A stretch of DNA of 64,000 nucleotides from NCBI GenBank assembly GCA_025403435.1, contig CM046340.1, positions 10,898,916 to 10,962,915 of the forward strand, given 5' to 3'. A program made the position numbers and the translations under genes. Shown here in pieces: positions 10,714 to 22,790 of this stretch. Origin of the DNA: Artocarpus heterophyllus (Eukaryota > Streptophyta > Magnoliopsida > Rosales > Moraceae). Within the stretch, counting starts at the first letter, position 1. Each line of letters opens with the position of its first letter. Below the pieces are notes generated by a model that did not search any database, was not told the DNA's origin, and saw only the letters and a program-made list of their open reading frames with translations.

Positions 10714-12330
10714 TTGTTATTGAACAACAGCATGTCTTATTACCTTTCACAAGTCAAGTCTAAAAATGCACTAACTAATGCTGGCTGTCATTCTTTTATT
10801 GGAGGACCTATCATGTCTAAGAAGGGGTATGGAAAGACCAGAAATCTTGAATTGACGAAGAGAAAATATCAAAAGGAAGAATTGGAGGTTCACATTCCAA
10901 AACATATAATGCGAGTTGTAGGCAAACATTCACACCATTTTACGACTGAGATGGAAGTTGTTGTCCAACAAAATGCACCTCTTAATGTGGAAAAATGGTC
11001 TGATATAAGTGAACAAGAGAAGGAGAGCATGGTTGCTCAGCTAAAAGTAGATTATTTACAACTCCTTAATATGATTTGACTTATATTTTAAATATCTCAT
11101 CAATAGAATATGAAATTTTAGATGTTGTAATAACACTAAGAAAGAGCCACGTGAAAATTATAATTATTGGATTCAATTGTTTTAGAAGTCAAAGTGACCT
11201 ACAGACAAGAAAGTTTGTGAAGAACAAATCAATGAAGTTGTTAGCTCAAAAATGAAGCGACTTTTATAGGAGTTACCAATACAGGTTTCACAAATGCTTT
11301 CTTCAATGTGCATCCTTGGAAGAAGCAATTGCATGTCGACCTCATGACGTAAAAGAGGATGAATGGAACCACCTCCCTGAATTGTTTACTTCACCCAAAT
11401 TTAAGGTTTGTTTCTAATTTCAACTTCTTTTTTGTCTTTGTTTGTTCCTTTTTTATTTCTTATTCTGGTATTTAATATTGTTGATCGATACATTATGATT
11501 CATAAGCACATTACTTTTCATTTTGCTCTTTAAACATCTTGGAAAAGGAGTGAGATAAACAATAACAATAGAGGACAAATCATTGTTCAAGAACTAAATC
11601 GTTCTCTCGGATTAGATATGAGCTGTAACATTTGTTTAAATTTGTTGCAATATGCCATATTAATGCGAATAATATAATCCTATTATGTTTTAATTGCTAA
11701 ATTATAGAGCAATGGAGATAAAGAGAAGGAACAGGTTGCCTCGAGCTTTGATATGAAACTCATTATAGCAATTTGAAGAAAAGGGTTGATGAGAAGTCAA
11801 AAGGCGTTAATGTAAGTAAAAATAATTTATGGAATGTTAAAGTTATGTTCAGTAATAAATAGCTGTTGTTTTTGCTGGTTAATATTTCTGCTGTGTATAC
11901 GTAAGACTTTTATATGGTCAAAGCTGATTGATTCTTAATTAAAAAAGAAGAAGAAGAAGAAGAAGAAGAAGAAGAAGAAGAGGAAAAAGAAGAATTGATT
12001 GGCTCTCATGACATTAGATGAAAATTTTGATTGTGTTTTACCTCCAAAATCGGGATGTGTATGTGGCTTAGGAGCTGGTTCAAAGCGTAGCACATACAAG
12101 TCAAAGAAACTCAATGAGCAACTGAAGAAGCTGAGTGGAGAGCAGAAGCCGCTGAGAAGAAAAACGACGAGCTGTTGGAGAGAATTCATGTGCTAGAGAA
12201 CAAACAAGCCTCGCTTGAGACATCTTTCATGGCACGCATGAAAATTGAGCTACAATTTGAGCTTGTTGCCATGCGACGAGACGTGCAAGGGGAGTCTATT
12301 CCTTCACAGATACTTTTGGTATTTATTTAA
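10714..12330 (+). pseudogene. CACTA transposase_24-type protein, broken multi-exon gene
   Basis: The first block (10795-11079) reads GGPIMSKKGYGKTRNLELTK, then VHIPKHIMRVVGKHSHHFTTE, with APLNVEKWSDIS close behind. This follows the plant Transposase_24 (Ptta/En/Spm) consensus of a GPT start, a VGK block, a TE-G-VR-AP-W block and a KD-W segment. A second block near 11250-11405 reads DFYRSYQYRFHKCFLQCAS, then CRPHDVKEDEWNHLPELFTS, and ends at a donor gtttgt. A third near 11549 reads SEINNNNRGQIIVQEL, matching the family's RS-NK-NR segment. A coiled-coil-like tail lies at 12000-12330 (AEAAEKKNDELLERIHVLEN) but needs a frameshift to connect to the open frame before it. Stops and frameshifts show it is dead. 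In the family this is the second, non-catalytic CACTA product. Confidence 0.7.
11942..11993. repeat. (GAA)n microsatellite
   Basis: About fourteen uninterrupted gaa units followed by a degenerate tail, within CACTA element 1. Confidence 0.9.
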
Positions 12331-14213
12331 TACATAACTCTCTTTTTACTAAAAACCAATAATATGATTTGCCTTTATTTTTCTACTAAATTAAACATTA
12401 CTCTTTTTTAATTTTATTATATGTATGTTTATGACTTTAGAGGAACTACATTGAGCAAGATGTAACAAGTACTTGGACTTTTCCAGAGAGTATGAAGTGT
12501 TACCATAAGTGTTAATCCCTTTCTTTTCAATATCTATGCATGTGTAACTTGGTTTCAAGTCAATTCTAACAGGCAGTATGTTCTTAATCTCACTAATTGT
12601 GTAAGTTGTAATTCTCAATCGCAACCATCCGGTATTACTCGTATATAAATTAATGTCTTTTTCAAGGTGTTTGCATTCATAAAGGTTGTGCATAAGCATA
12701 TGTGTCATCTTTGGGGGAAGATATATAGTGAGAAATTAATGGTCCTGAGTGTAAGATGAAATCTCCCCGTGGAACCATGGAAAGTCACATATGTTGATTA
12801 TGTGAGAGGATGAATTTAGAAAGAAACATTATAGATTTTGGTCTAAATGGGGAAGTTTTAGGATGACAATTCTACCGAATGGTGATGGGTATAGAAATTG
12901 TGGATTAAGGAGGACTTTTGGGGTTGACTTGATAGCAGACATTAATGTCAAAGTTTGAAAACTATTCTTAAATGGTATAATTACATGCTTTAGGGAACCA
13001 GTCATCACTTATATCAGAAAGTCATCATTCCTATCAAAAAGGCTGTTATTGGAGTGTTTGGGGAAGATTCTTATGATAAGAATTTCATTGGCTGTTTCAA
13101 AGTCTAAGTTTATATATCGGAAACTTTTTATCTTTGTTAATTAATGTCTTGTTAAAACCCATCTTATTCGGATATTTGGATACGTGCTTATGTAAAAAAG
13201 TTTTTTAGCATGTAGGAATTGAGAAGTCAGTAAATATTGCTTTAGTTATGTTTTTAGTAGTATTAGTTTCAAGTTGATTCTAAAGAACAATTTTTCTCTC
13301 AACCATGAAATTTCTTTGTTAGTATTAGATTGAAGACTAACTGCTCAGCTTTATGCACATCAATTTGAGATGTTTGACTTGTCTGTTTGCAGTACATCAC
13401 AGATGGACAAAACAGATTCACTTTTAACCAATTCATACACATGTTCAGATGTTAAAAAAATTAGTATTGGACTGAATGTGAATAATGGTTTGCTATGACA
13501 TTATTGATTGAGTGGATTGATTAGTTTTCAATTGATTGTGTAGATTTTAATTTGCAACTTGTAAGAAGCCATTTATGTAATTGCAATGGTATATAGTGGG
13601 ATTTGCTATAACAATGCTTCATTTGAATATTTGAATTGCTGTATGTAATTCTTTTTTTTTTTTTTTTTAAAGAAAAATGCTATTTAGCTACAAAATTATC
13701 ATTTGGTAACTAAAATAATTAGTTAGTGATAAAATGTTGATTTTGTAATTAAAACATTTTTAACTATAAACTTGTCGAAATAGCTACAACATTAAAAGTA
13801 TTTAGCGACAAAATAATGATTTGTCGCTAAAAGTATTATTTTTAGCTATAAAAGTACTTTTGTACTTTTGTAGCTAAAAGTATTACATTTAGATGCAAAA
13901 GCAGAAAGCTCGTAGCTAAATACTTTTAGCGACGATGACGTGGCTACAACCTAACTACAAACCAAAATTTTGTAGCTAAATATTTTAGCCACAAAATTTT
14001 TCATTTTGTTACAAAAATGGTTTGTTGCTATAAGTTTTCTTGTAGTGATACATTGACATGTAAACGATACAACATGGATATTACGAGAATCACATCAAAG
14101 TCTCAGATACATCAATTATCAGAAGAAAAGAGAGGAAATTAAACTCGAAAATCATACAAATATAACACACCCTTCATAAAATTCAAAAAAAAAAAAAAAA
14201 AAAAACCTTTTGA

Positions 14214-14428
14214 TCAACGGTTAGTTTGACATTCTTTCTTGGTGAGTGCAGATGAAGAGAGCACAGATAATGAGACGGTACGCAGAAATGCAAGAAGAAG
14301 AATGCTAGTAGCCACATACGCCATGGTATAAAATCGACTGAAAATTTTTAATGAGTCAAATATGTTCTGAAATCTACTGTCACAGCAAACCCTGCAGCAG
14401 CACCACTTGCGAGCATGTATGACGTAAC
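14214..14428 (-). pseudogene. CASP-like last exon, broken copy
   Basis: After an AG acceptor (14430-14429) the minus strand reads VTSYMLASGAAAGFAVTVDF, reaches an in-frame TAA, and resumes one frame over as FYTMAYVATSILLLAFLRTV and then SLSVLSSSAL before TGA. This aligns along its whole length with the open exon at 21418-21627 (SYVLATGAASGFGVTKD...FYAMSYASASLLLLAF). The stop plus frameshift make it a pseudogene exon. No upstream exon is visible. The copy lies just outside the right end of CACTA element 1. Confidence 0.75.
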
Positions 14429-15771
14429 CTGTTCAGTGTTTTGAAATTTGACTAGTTTTGTTATCTACTTCTTGACTAAGGTATTTCTGTCAAAATAAAA
14501 TAAAAGTGTAGACTTATGATTATGGCGCCTTCATTTGCATGTTTGTGTTCTTGTTGGTTAGTTATTAAAGGAGAAGCTCGTGTTGGATTCAGATGGGAAA
14601 TTGTTTGTTTAGGATGTTGGCCTACAAGAGGCCGAAAATCGAGTGATTGCAACAGGTAAATTTGGACGAAATAATAAGATTTTTTTTTTTTTTTTGGAGT
14701 TTAGAATCTAGAGATTCTTAGCACAGAAGAGGATGTGGAGAAGTAATTTATAGGGTGTTCGGAAGAGTAGTTTTGGATCTAAAAATAATAACATATAAGA
14801 ACTTTACACTGCAGCATTTTATTATAGCATGTAAAAACTTTATAGAATTAACAATTCAAAATTAACTTAAACTACTCTTTCAAACACCTATTAAGAAAGT
14901 CAATTATTGTTTTATCCTCATAGAAGTTGTCACATGAGCGCACATGTTTTTTCTATTTGCTTTTGACAGGAAATGAAACAGAAGGGCCAAAAAGTATAGG
15001 AAGTCAAAGTTTGAAATAGTATGGTACTGAGAAGTGGGAACGATCGCAAAATTCAGAAAGAGCACTAGTATGACTTATTCTAGCTAGAAAGTGCCAACTT
15101 AGTGAGACATTATTCTTTTCATTACCATCCATTTAAAAGGAAAAAAACAACAACTTGCGAATAAGGAGTGTGTATATATATATAAATATATAGATATATA
15201 AATATATAAATGTCATGGGTAAATCCGTCAAGTATTTGTGTATGCCCTTTCACCATAAAAATCAAATAGAAGGTTTACCTCTGAGCTGCTTATGACCTTG
15301 TAGATTAAGAATGCAAGCTGAAAGATCGTGTATAAATGCAGCAAACGATCGTCGCAGCCATGTATCTGCATTTTTTAGAATTCAAAAGCAAATATGTGTA
15401 TCTGCACTTTTGTAACTCACGTAGCATCATAAAGACAAAATCATTTATCAAAAAAGATTTATGAAAAAATTATGTTATAAAACGCAAATCACATGTAACT
15501 ATTACGGATATGGCAATTTGGTCGCTGACTTCTAGTGGTTCTCGTTCTCTTTATAATGTAGTTTTCTTTACATAGATAGTGCACTCTTTTTCTTTTATTC
15601 TAATCCCCTCTTCTTTTGAGACTGTATATATATTTTTTTCAATAATCTCTAGGGGTTTAATATAGGATTATTTTTTCTTTTTAACTGACACATATGAAGA
15701 AATATGTTCTACACTATACCTACGTCGATTAAAATATTTCAACAGACATGATATTTTTGATGTCCAGATAT
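14429..15771. other. Intergenic, contains MITE family A copy 2
   Basis: No gene recognised apart from the MITE at 14751-14892. Short tata/ata repeats lie near 15175-15210. Confidence 0.5.
14751..14892. mobile_element. hAT-like MITE, family A copy 2
   Basis: It starts tagggtgttcgga and ends tttcaaacacctatta, with internal signature acatataagaactttacact and gcagcatttt. Terminal repeats are more worn than in copy 1. Confidence 0.7.
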
Positions 15772-18110
15772 TGTCACGATCCAAAAGTAGGGATAGTGAT
15801 TTAATTGAAAGAAATATTTTTTAAGGATTTGGAATGTCAAAATACTTGGAAACTGTAGCAGAGCCCGTAAAATTTATAAAATTCATTCAGTTATGCTCCA
15901 AAGACTTTAATATTAAATTAAAAGAAATAAAATGCAAATAGAAAATTTAAAACGAAAATATACAAAATTTAAGTAAATGTTATCAAATAAGTGAAAAATA
16001 CAGCTGTGCAGCTTTCGTCAAAATAAATAAAAATAAAAAAATAAATTTAAATAACAATTTAAACAAGGCTTATAAATAACCATTTATGTACTGTGAGTGC
16101 TTATTTCATGTATCATCCATGCACCAAGAAAATTAAAGGGAGAATACTAGTTGTAAAACAAGGAGTGTCAGCAACCTTCTCGAAGGTCAGGAATAAATTC
16201 GACTAGCCTGAAAGGGAAAAACAAGGGGGGGTGACCACATAGTGTCCAGTAGGAAATCTATTACTCGCCTTTCAGTTTTTCTTTCTATTAGTATATTAAC
16301 AATAAAATCCTAATAAAGTTATTAAAACAAATTCTCAAATCAATATAAGAAAAATTTCTTAAGTTTACAGTTCCTCAGACCAATCGATAACTCAAAAATT
16401 TATAACCGTCACTCCAAATTCTCCCACAAACATCCCGGTTTGTTAGTGAAATAAAGGAAAGAAAGAAAGATTATAATAAGTTCCGTCGATGCCCCAAATG
16501 AACATTCCGTGTCCGTTATACCCCAAAGAGCACCCCATAAGATAGGCGACAAGCATCGATAGTATCAAAATATGTATATCCATGGTGCCCAACAAATGAG
16601 CACCTCGTGGGATATCGCTTGGAGAAACACATTAAATGGCTATAAGAATTATCGGACGGCACTGCGTATGGTCACAAGATACATTGGATTTGGTTATAGC
16701 CCATCTACTACTAAAATCCCATCTTAAATCATTCTATCCGCGTTTGTCAGTTTTGACAAAATTTCAACAACATAATGGCTTATTTTTCTTAAAATCAAAA
16801 TTTTAAACCTGCAAGAAAAAAATTCACATTTATGTTGTGGTGCGCCATAACTTCATGACGCACCATCCAAAGTAATTTTTTATTATATCATATAACAAGA
16901 TTACACCCAACATCATTCGCCATTTCATCCATATCAATCATATCATAAAAGCTCTAATTTCAAGGCCAAGCTCAACATAATTTAATTGTTCTTAATTCCA
17001 ATTAGTAATAAACATATAGGTATTTAGCACACATATAAAAGCTAAGATCTAGATCAAAGTGTATTTAAAACCAATTCAAAAACAAATTTTGGATTATAAT
17101 AGTAATAATAACAACAACAAGAGTAATAATGTATAATAATATCAAAGACAATAATAATGATAACAACAATAACATTAATAACCTTAATAATAATGATGAC
17201 GATGATAACAACAGTAATGATGATGATGATATCATCAACATATCATTAACAAAATCAGCAACATTGACGCTAAAAAAAACAACAACAATAACAACGACAG
17301 CGACAATGATAACTTATAGTCCAATAAACTATATATATATTAAGATCTATATCATTTACATTCCTAATTTTTTTGCTAATTAAATGAAGTATCATGAGAG
17401 ATGAGTAATAAAGTTCCTACCGGCTTAGTCGACGACATTTGACGACGAAAAGATTTGAGACGCAGTCACCGTTGAAACTTTGAATCGTCGAACTTGGCCT
17501 TTGGAATTTCGTCTCACAAATCCGACACCATGAACGCGTCCAAAATATTGGAAATAGGCCAGAATGACATCTTCTTTAATTTGGTGGTCGGGGTCAACCA
17601 TTGATTGAGAGTTGTCCGGCATCGACCAAGGATGACTAGCAAGCCAGCGGCAGAGAGTGGTACCAAAATGAAGCTCTCCACAAGAGGATCATCATTCCAA
17701 AGTTGGTTTTCCAAAACGAGACTTGGTTCACCAGAAAACAACACAAATCCGTTAAGGAAGGGCAGCGGGGTTCGGATTTTTTTGATGACGATCCGACGGA
17801 AAAGGGACGGGTCTTATTCTCCTCGATGAGAGGAACATAACGGTGCAAACAGGCCGACAAAACAAGGCCGGATGGTGCCGAAATCACATGGAGAAGTTTG
17901 AACGGCCGGCGGCGAGTGGCGGGGCAGCGGGCTGGCAGATGGGTCTCCAAGTGGCGGCGCTCACAGTGGGATGGAGCGTGTAGGCAGCAGCGGCCTGGGG
18001 TGGATGGGTGGAGGAGGGTAGTGGCACACGGTGAAGAAAGAAGAGAAAAGGAAAAGAAAAAAGAAAGGAATAGAAAAAAGAAAAAAGAAAAGAAAGAGAG
18101 TCAGGGGTAT
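15772..18110 (-). mobile_element. Ty3/gypsy LTR, reverse orientation
   Basis: On the minus strand it ends in ...gatcgtgaca (15772) and carries the block ctgaaaggcgagtaatagat near 16270, the counterpart of aaaggtgagtaatgg in the LTR at 1369-3727. The GC-rich part at 17440-18010 matches the GC-rich leader of that LTR in position and character, and GA-rich DNA at 18030-18110 matches its CT-rich leader. Open frames in the GC-rich part are by-products. The promoter-side end is unclear because a TIR element sits there; it may reach about 18650. No internal gypsy sequence is seen, so it may be a solo or truncated LTR. Confidence 0.65.
17100..17300. repeat. Low-complexity aac/aat/gat tract
   Basis: Interrupted trinucleotide runs (aataat, aacaac, gatgat) inside the reversed LTR. 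The open frame over it is asparagine/aspartate-rich and not a gene. Confidence 0.8.
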
Positions 18111-18430
18111 TCACGTGGGAGGAGGCATTTTGAAAAATGACTTTAAGAAAAAGTCATTTTAGGCAAATGGCCTTTTTTTTTTTTTTTTGCAGCTTTTTGA
18201 CATAAAAGAAACATGTTTTTTGGGCATGAAAACTGCTCCAGTTTTTTTTTCTTTTCACTCTGTTGAGGTTCCTCTCCTCGTTACAGTTATTTTCATCTTT
18301 TTTCTAAAAAAAAAATTGAGGACAGTTTACCTGTCTAAAAAAACGTATTTTTTTATGTAAAAAAAAAAAAGAGGTCATTTTCTTAATTAAGAATTTTTTT
18401 TGCCCCTTTTTTCAAATTCTTCCACGTGCC
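18111..18430. mobile_element. Long-TIR (MULE-like) element, short member
   Basis: The right part (18210-18427) matches the right arm of the element at 47756-48468: ttttgacat, tccagttt, ctgttgaggttcct, gttacagt, aggacagtttacctg and a final gcccc. The ends carry cacgtgg (left) and ccacgtg (right) as an inverted pair. The left arm is mostly deleted. It splits the promoter side of the reversed gypsy LTR. Confidence 0.6.
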
Positions 18431-18661
18431 AGAAGAAGGAAAGAAAATGAAAAAAGAAAAAGAAAATAGAAAAGTTAGGGGGAGTGCCTGATATGGGAGC
18501 CTTGGGGGAGTCATGGGTAAATCTGATTTAATCAGATCTTGTTCTTTTTTTTTTTTTTGAACTAAGAAGGATTCTTTTTAAAAAATAAATTCTTCTACCC
18601 CTAAGTTATTAAAAATTTTAAATTTGCCCAAAATTTTTAAATTCTTTTTCAACTAAAACCA

Positions 18662-19739
18662 TGGGTTTTGCAGATATAGCTTTCATAATGGGAGTATGGG
18701 GCAGATATTTGCGTAAGCCAAGAACAGAATATCAGAAAGTAGTCAAATGGGTTATGCATTACTTGCATAGAACAAAAGACTTCGTACTCACCTATTGAAG
18801 ATCATCGAGGATTCTAATTCCAATTATGCTGGATGCCAAGACAATAAGCGTCCTATCTCGAACTATGCTTATATTCTGGCTAGAGGAGCTATTTCTTAGA
18901 ACATTGCTAAGTAGACACTCATAGCTTCTTCAACCATGGCTGCAAAGTTCATAGCCTATGTTATAAGGCATCAAATCATGAGATATGGTTGCGGAACTTT
19001 GTTACTAAGCTGCGTGTAGTAGGTGGCATTTAAAGACCATTAAAGATATACTATAACAATAAATTGACAGTTCTATATTTCAACAACAACAAAAGCCCTA
19101 TAGAGTCAAAGTATATTAACATCAAGTTTCTAGTTGTTAAGGAGAGAGTTCAGAGTGGTCAAGTTTCCATAAAATATATAAGGACAAAGTCTATGTTTAC
19201 GGATCCACTAATCAAGGGTTTACCACCCAAGGTCTTTCATGAACACACTACTTATATAGGTGTTGATTTTTTTAATGATACTTTGGTTTAGTGGGAGTTA
19301 ACTTTGGATATTCTATATTTACTTAAGCATTTATATGTTTTGATTTTCTATAGAATACAGTTGATGGTTTATGGTTTATCTCTAAATTTGTTTATTTTCT
19401 ATATGCAATTTTTACATTGCGTTTAAAGATTTCGAATTGATCTAACTAATAACTAAAATAGGACCAATTGGAAATAGACATGTTTGAGATCACATTATAT
19501 GTAATTTCCATGCTACTTATTCATACTTGATCTATGTCATTGAATATGTTGGTATGGTGACCATTGAAGGTTTAGTTACAATTATTTATGACGAAAGCCA
19601 CTCTGATCTAATATTAATATAGGAGATGGACTAGATTGAAACTAAAATAAAGTCTACAGATAAATAGCATAAAGTTGAGCTTCTTTTGAGCATATAATAC
19701 AATTGTTTCAGGAAATTATATATAGCCTAAGTGGAAGAT
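18662..19739 (+). pseudogene. Ty1/copia RT/RNase H tail, decayed
   Basis: The frame reads ADIAFIMGVWGRYLRKPRTE, then VVKWVMHYLHRTKDFVLTY. After frameshifts and stops comes an SNSNYAGCQDNKRPISNYAY block, and then 19064-19291 with KYINIKFLVVKERVQSGQVS and DPLIKGLPPKVFHEH. This is the copia order from the end of reverse transcriptase to the RNase H terminus. A purine tract aagtggaagatt (about 19729-19740) lies just before the LTR. The element is 5'-truncated. Confidence 0.85.
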
Positions 19740-20239
19740 TATTGGGAAATTTTGTTTCCCTTATTTTGCGGGCAACATATTAAATATAATAATTATATTA
19801 TGGCTCTTTAATTATTATGGGCTATTTTAAAGTGATTTATTTATGGAAAGCTATATGTTACTAACCGTGTATGAGTTTGATGAGTGGATACTCAAAACTT
19901 ACCCAACTGGGTTTAATAGGATCTTAATAGAAAAGTATATAAAGACATTATAGGTTATGGTCCTCAAGATATTAAATAATTCTACAATTTCCTCCTCTCC
20001 CCATCAAGAAGAGAAATAACCCCTTGAAGAACTAAAGTGATTTAATTGAGAAAGACAATAACTTATTCATCCATCATCATAATAATTCCATAAGAGAACC
20101 AATAGCTGTTGCCATAAATATAGGCATTTATTCTTTAATTTAGTTTTTTGATAATTTGATATGATATAATCATAGAATATGATATTGTTATACTAGGGTT
20201 CTATAGAACTATAAATATCTAAAATCAAGAATTTTAACA
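19740..20239 (+). mobile_element. Copia 3' LTR
   Basis: It directly follows the polypurine tract, starts tattgggaaattttg (probably once tgttggg) and ends ...gaattttaaca. A TATA-like gtatataaag lies near 19935. About 500 bp. Confidence 0.65.
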
Positions 20240-21417
20240 AGTAAAATTATAAATAAGTTCCTATTTTGCATTTTAATTTTGATCTAATGAGATTGTTTTT
20301 TTAATCAAAATATAATCATATATCATGGACCCATATGTTGAAAATTAATCACTCCTATTAGTGCCTATGACATATCAGAGTAAAAGGTTCAAGGGTAATT
20401 AGCCAAAAATGGTGGTGTCTTCATCTATCTATTGAAACTCACAAACAGAGAAAGTTCAAGGGTGAAGAACCCTCCTCTACACATAGCCTCTCTCCACAAA
20501 TTATGCACAGACACAACCTTTACATGATCTTCATATGGCGCATGCACACACGTATATAATATGTTTCATCCTAAATCTCATGGGCTCATATTTTGTGGGT
20601 TTATTGACTTTATAAACTATGCCAAAAAAGATTCTTTTGTCTAATAGGTTGAACAAAGTACTTACAAGAGAAGGAGTTCATGAGCTTTGAAGTAATCAAT
20701 AAAACCAGTGTCCATTTCATTGTGACTTAATATTTAACATACATGCGTTGACAAAAATTGTCTATAATATGTTTCAGTTCATATTAGAGTAAATTATTAT
20801 GATTATACAAGTCAACAAAATATTCCAACATCATATAGAATTGCAGTCCATATATGTAATACATTATGAGCCCATTTGTTTCGATACTTGAATCACGGTT
20901 TGAATCATTTTGCTACAGTATTTTCTCTCACAAAAATTTAAATCTTCATTTAAATACTCTATTCAAATACTCGAACCAAACGGGCCCTATTTTTCACAAA
21001 TCGTGATAGACAATGAACAGTGAACTAACAATTTCATAGCCAAGAAGAGAAATCCACGTGTCAAGTCAGAGTTAACCACTCGAAACCAAATAAAAAGACC
21101 AAAGAGAGAAATTGAAAGCAAGCATGCACACAAGCTTTAAATAAACAAAGAAAGAATTTCAATTCTCTTCTCTTTCCAATAAAATGAAATAAAATAAAAT
21201 AAAAATTCACAGCAAACCCTTGGAAGAACTAGCAGTATAGTGTCGAATATTTGTTTTGGTTTTGCGATCCTTTTCTTGTAGGATTACCCACCAGTAGTGC
21301 ATGAATGTTTTCAAACCATTAGACCTTGTTAAAATTATGTTTTTCTATATGACACCTATTGGTAGATTATTTTTCAGTACCTACCGAATAAGTATCTTTT
21401 GTTTTCATCTCTGGAAC
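20240..21417. other. Intergenic with one MITE
   Basis: AT-rich; no gene seen. Holds the MITE at 20870-20987 and the 3' flank of the CASP-like exon. Confidence 0.5.
20870..20987. mobile_element. MITE, family B (CCCATTTG/AAACGGGC ends)
   Basis: Left gcccatttgtttcgatactt pairs with right actcgaaccaaacgggc, and the arms continue through ttgaatca and attcaaata. Length 118 bp, hAT-like termini, no clear target duplication. Confidence 0.75.
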
Positions 21418-21627
21418 TTAAACTGTCTTGGGAATTAGTGCATAAGAAGAAAGCACGGATAATACGGCTGTGCAGACGAATGCAAGCAAAAGGAGGCTGG
21501 CTGAAGCATACGACATGGCATAGAATTTCTCTCCCAACTCAATTCCTAACTTATTGAACAACTCCTCCATATCTTTGGTAACACCAAATCCTGAAGCCGC
21601 ACCTGTGGCTAATACATATGACATAAT
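21418..21627 (-). CDS. CASP-like protein, last exon (CASPL4-type)
   Basis: An AG acceptor (21629-21628) precedes an open exon of 69 codons plus TAA. It begins IMSYVLATGAASGFGVTKDM, then ELFNKLGIELGEKFYAMSYA, then a hydrophobic helix SASLLLLAFVCTAVLSVLSS and a short tail YALIPKTV. This fits the third helix, second extracellular loop and fourth helix of CASP-like (UPF0497/MARVEL-type) membrane proteins. It is nearest in memory to the CASPL4D group, which ends in a similar SASLLL...SSYAL. CASP proteins scaffold plasma-membrane domains; roles of most CASPLs are unknown. Upstream exons for the first two helices should lie at higher coordinates, but a copia fragment (21830-24304) follows and I found none. 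This may be an orphan exon of a disrupted gene, or exons may lie beyond the insertion. Confidence 0.7.
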   Translation of the reverse strand: MMSYVLATGAASGFGVTKDMEELFNKLGIELGEKFYAMSYASASLLLLAFVCTAVLSVLSSYALIPKTV

Positions 21628-21829
21628 CTGCCCAATGTAAGCATTCTAATTATAGTTATATTTCAATCATCGGAGATTTATATAATGGGCAATATTGTTA
21701 TAAATCAAGATAATGTCAAGTATCTAATATTAAGTGATAAGTGTCAATTTTTTCCATTGGAGCTTTATCTCGATTCCTCATGTAAGTAAAACTTTCATTT
21801 GCTCTTATGGGTTAGATAATAAGAAATCC

Positions 21830-22790
21830 CTACATCGTATTAGAAATATAAGTAGTTGAACCTAAATCAATCCACCAAGTATTATAAGAAACTTCAGTTA
21901 AATTTGATTTGAAACAAACTAAAGCACAAGGTTTACCTTTCTTTTCGAACCAAGCCTTACGTTTCTGATAGTCTTTCTTTAAGTGCCTAAATTTATTACA
22001 AAAACAACACTTAAAATTATGTTCCTTTTTATGGATTTGAGTTGACTCATTTAGGTTACAACTCCTTTTTGAACCCTTTCTTCTTGTTCTTTTTAGGCTT
22101 CTTATTAGTGCTCTTTTCAACCTCTTGATTCACAAGATAAATGGAATGAGGTTTCTAATTCTTCAATCTCGTCTCCTCTTGAACAAGCATACTAATCAAT
22201 TCATTAATATTCCATTTATCTTTAATTGTGTTATAGCTCATCTAGAATGGATCATATTGTTCAGGAGGATGCGAGTTGAGAATGAACTGTACTAGAAAGA
22301 ACTCATCCACAGACATCCCCAAAGACTTTAATTTTGCTGCTATATTTGTCATTTCAAGGACATGCTCATGCATAGTACAAGAATCATCAAACTTCACGTT
22401 GGTTAATTTAGCCATTAATATACTAGCAAGAGACTTATCAATAGCTTGAGAGCACGCTTCCACAAGTTTCATAAATTTCTTAGCACTTTCAGTCTTAGAA
22501 AGAGTACTTTTAATATTGTTCGCTATTGTCATTCGCATGAATATTTAGCTTAATCTATTTGACTTTTCCCATAATTTATGAAAAAAAATTTCCTCCTTAC
22601 TACTAGCATCAGTAATAGTAGTGGATTCCTTATCTTGAAGTGCTAAATCAAGATCTAAGACACCTAAGTGAAATTGGACTTGTTCACACCAATCAAAGAA
22701 AGTTAATCCATTAAATAAGGGAGCAGATGAAGCATGTGAATGTAAAGAAATAGGAACAGATACTGCAAATATGCAAGAAACATTCATAAA
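21830..22790 (-). pseudogene. Ty1/copia gag and protease start, decayed
   Basis: Minus-strand frames read LFNGLTFFDWCEQVQFHLGV then LDLDLALQDKES (gag start), NIKSTLSKTESAKKFMKLVE then MAKLTNVKFDD and MTNIAAKLKSLGMSVDEFFL (UBN2-type gag domain). A zinc knuckle CCFCNKFRHLKKDYQ (the final cysteine is replaced) and a protease start WWIDLGSTTYISN follow. Stops interrupt the frames. Everything after the protease start is missing, so the element is cut at about 21830. Confidence 0.85.

Larger units (their letters stand above)
7790..14048 (+). mobile_element. Decayed CACTA (En/Spm) element 1
   Basis: The right end reads ...ttttcttgtagtg at 14048, the complement of the classic CACTACAAGAAAA terminus. 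It is preceded (13680-14040) by many subterminal motifs such as tttgtagctaaa and tttagcgacaaa. A matching subterminal zone with tttgtaactaaat and ttagttacaaatt lies at 7840-7950, just inside a possible degenerate left end cactaaaacaaac at 7790. The three bases flanking each end do not match (cgg and ata), so the left limit is uncertain. Inside are a transposase_24-like gene relic, a MITE, a CT-rich minisatellite and a GAA microsatellite. I found no TNP2-type catalytic domain, so this looks like a non-autonomous relic. Confidence 0.7.

Noticed and set aside
17129..17383. Asn/Asp-rich frame
   Set aside because: Translation of a trinucleotide low-complexity tract.
17610..17640. miR169-like word ccaaggatgactagc
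   Set aside because: It lies in the gypsy LTR, differs from miR169 within the mature sequence, and no complementary arm was found nearby.
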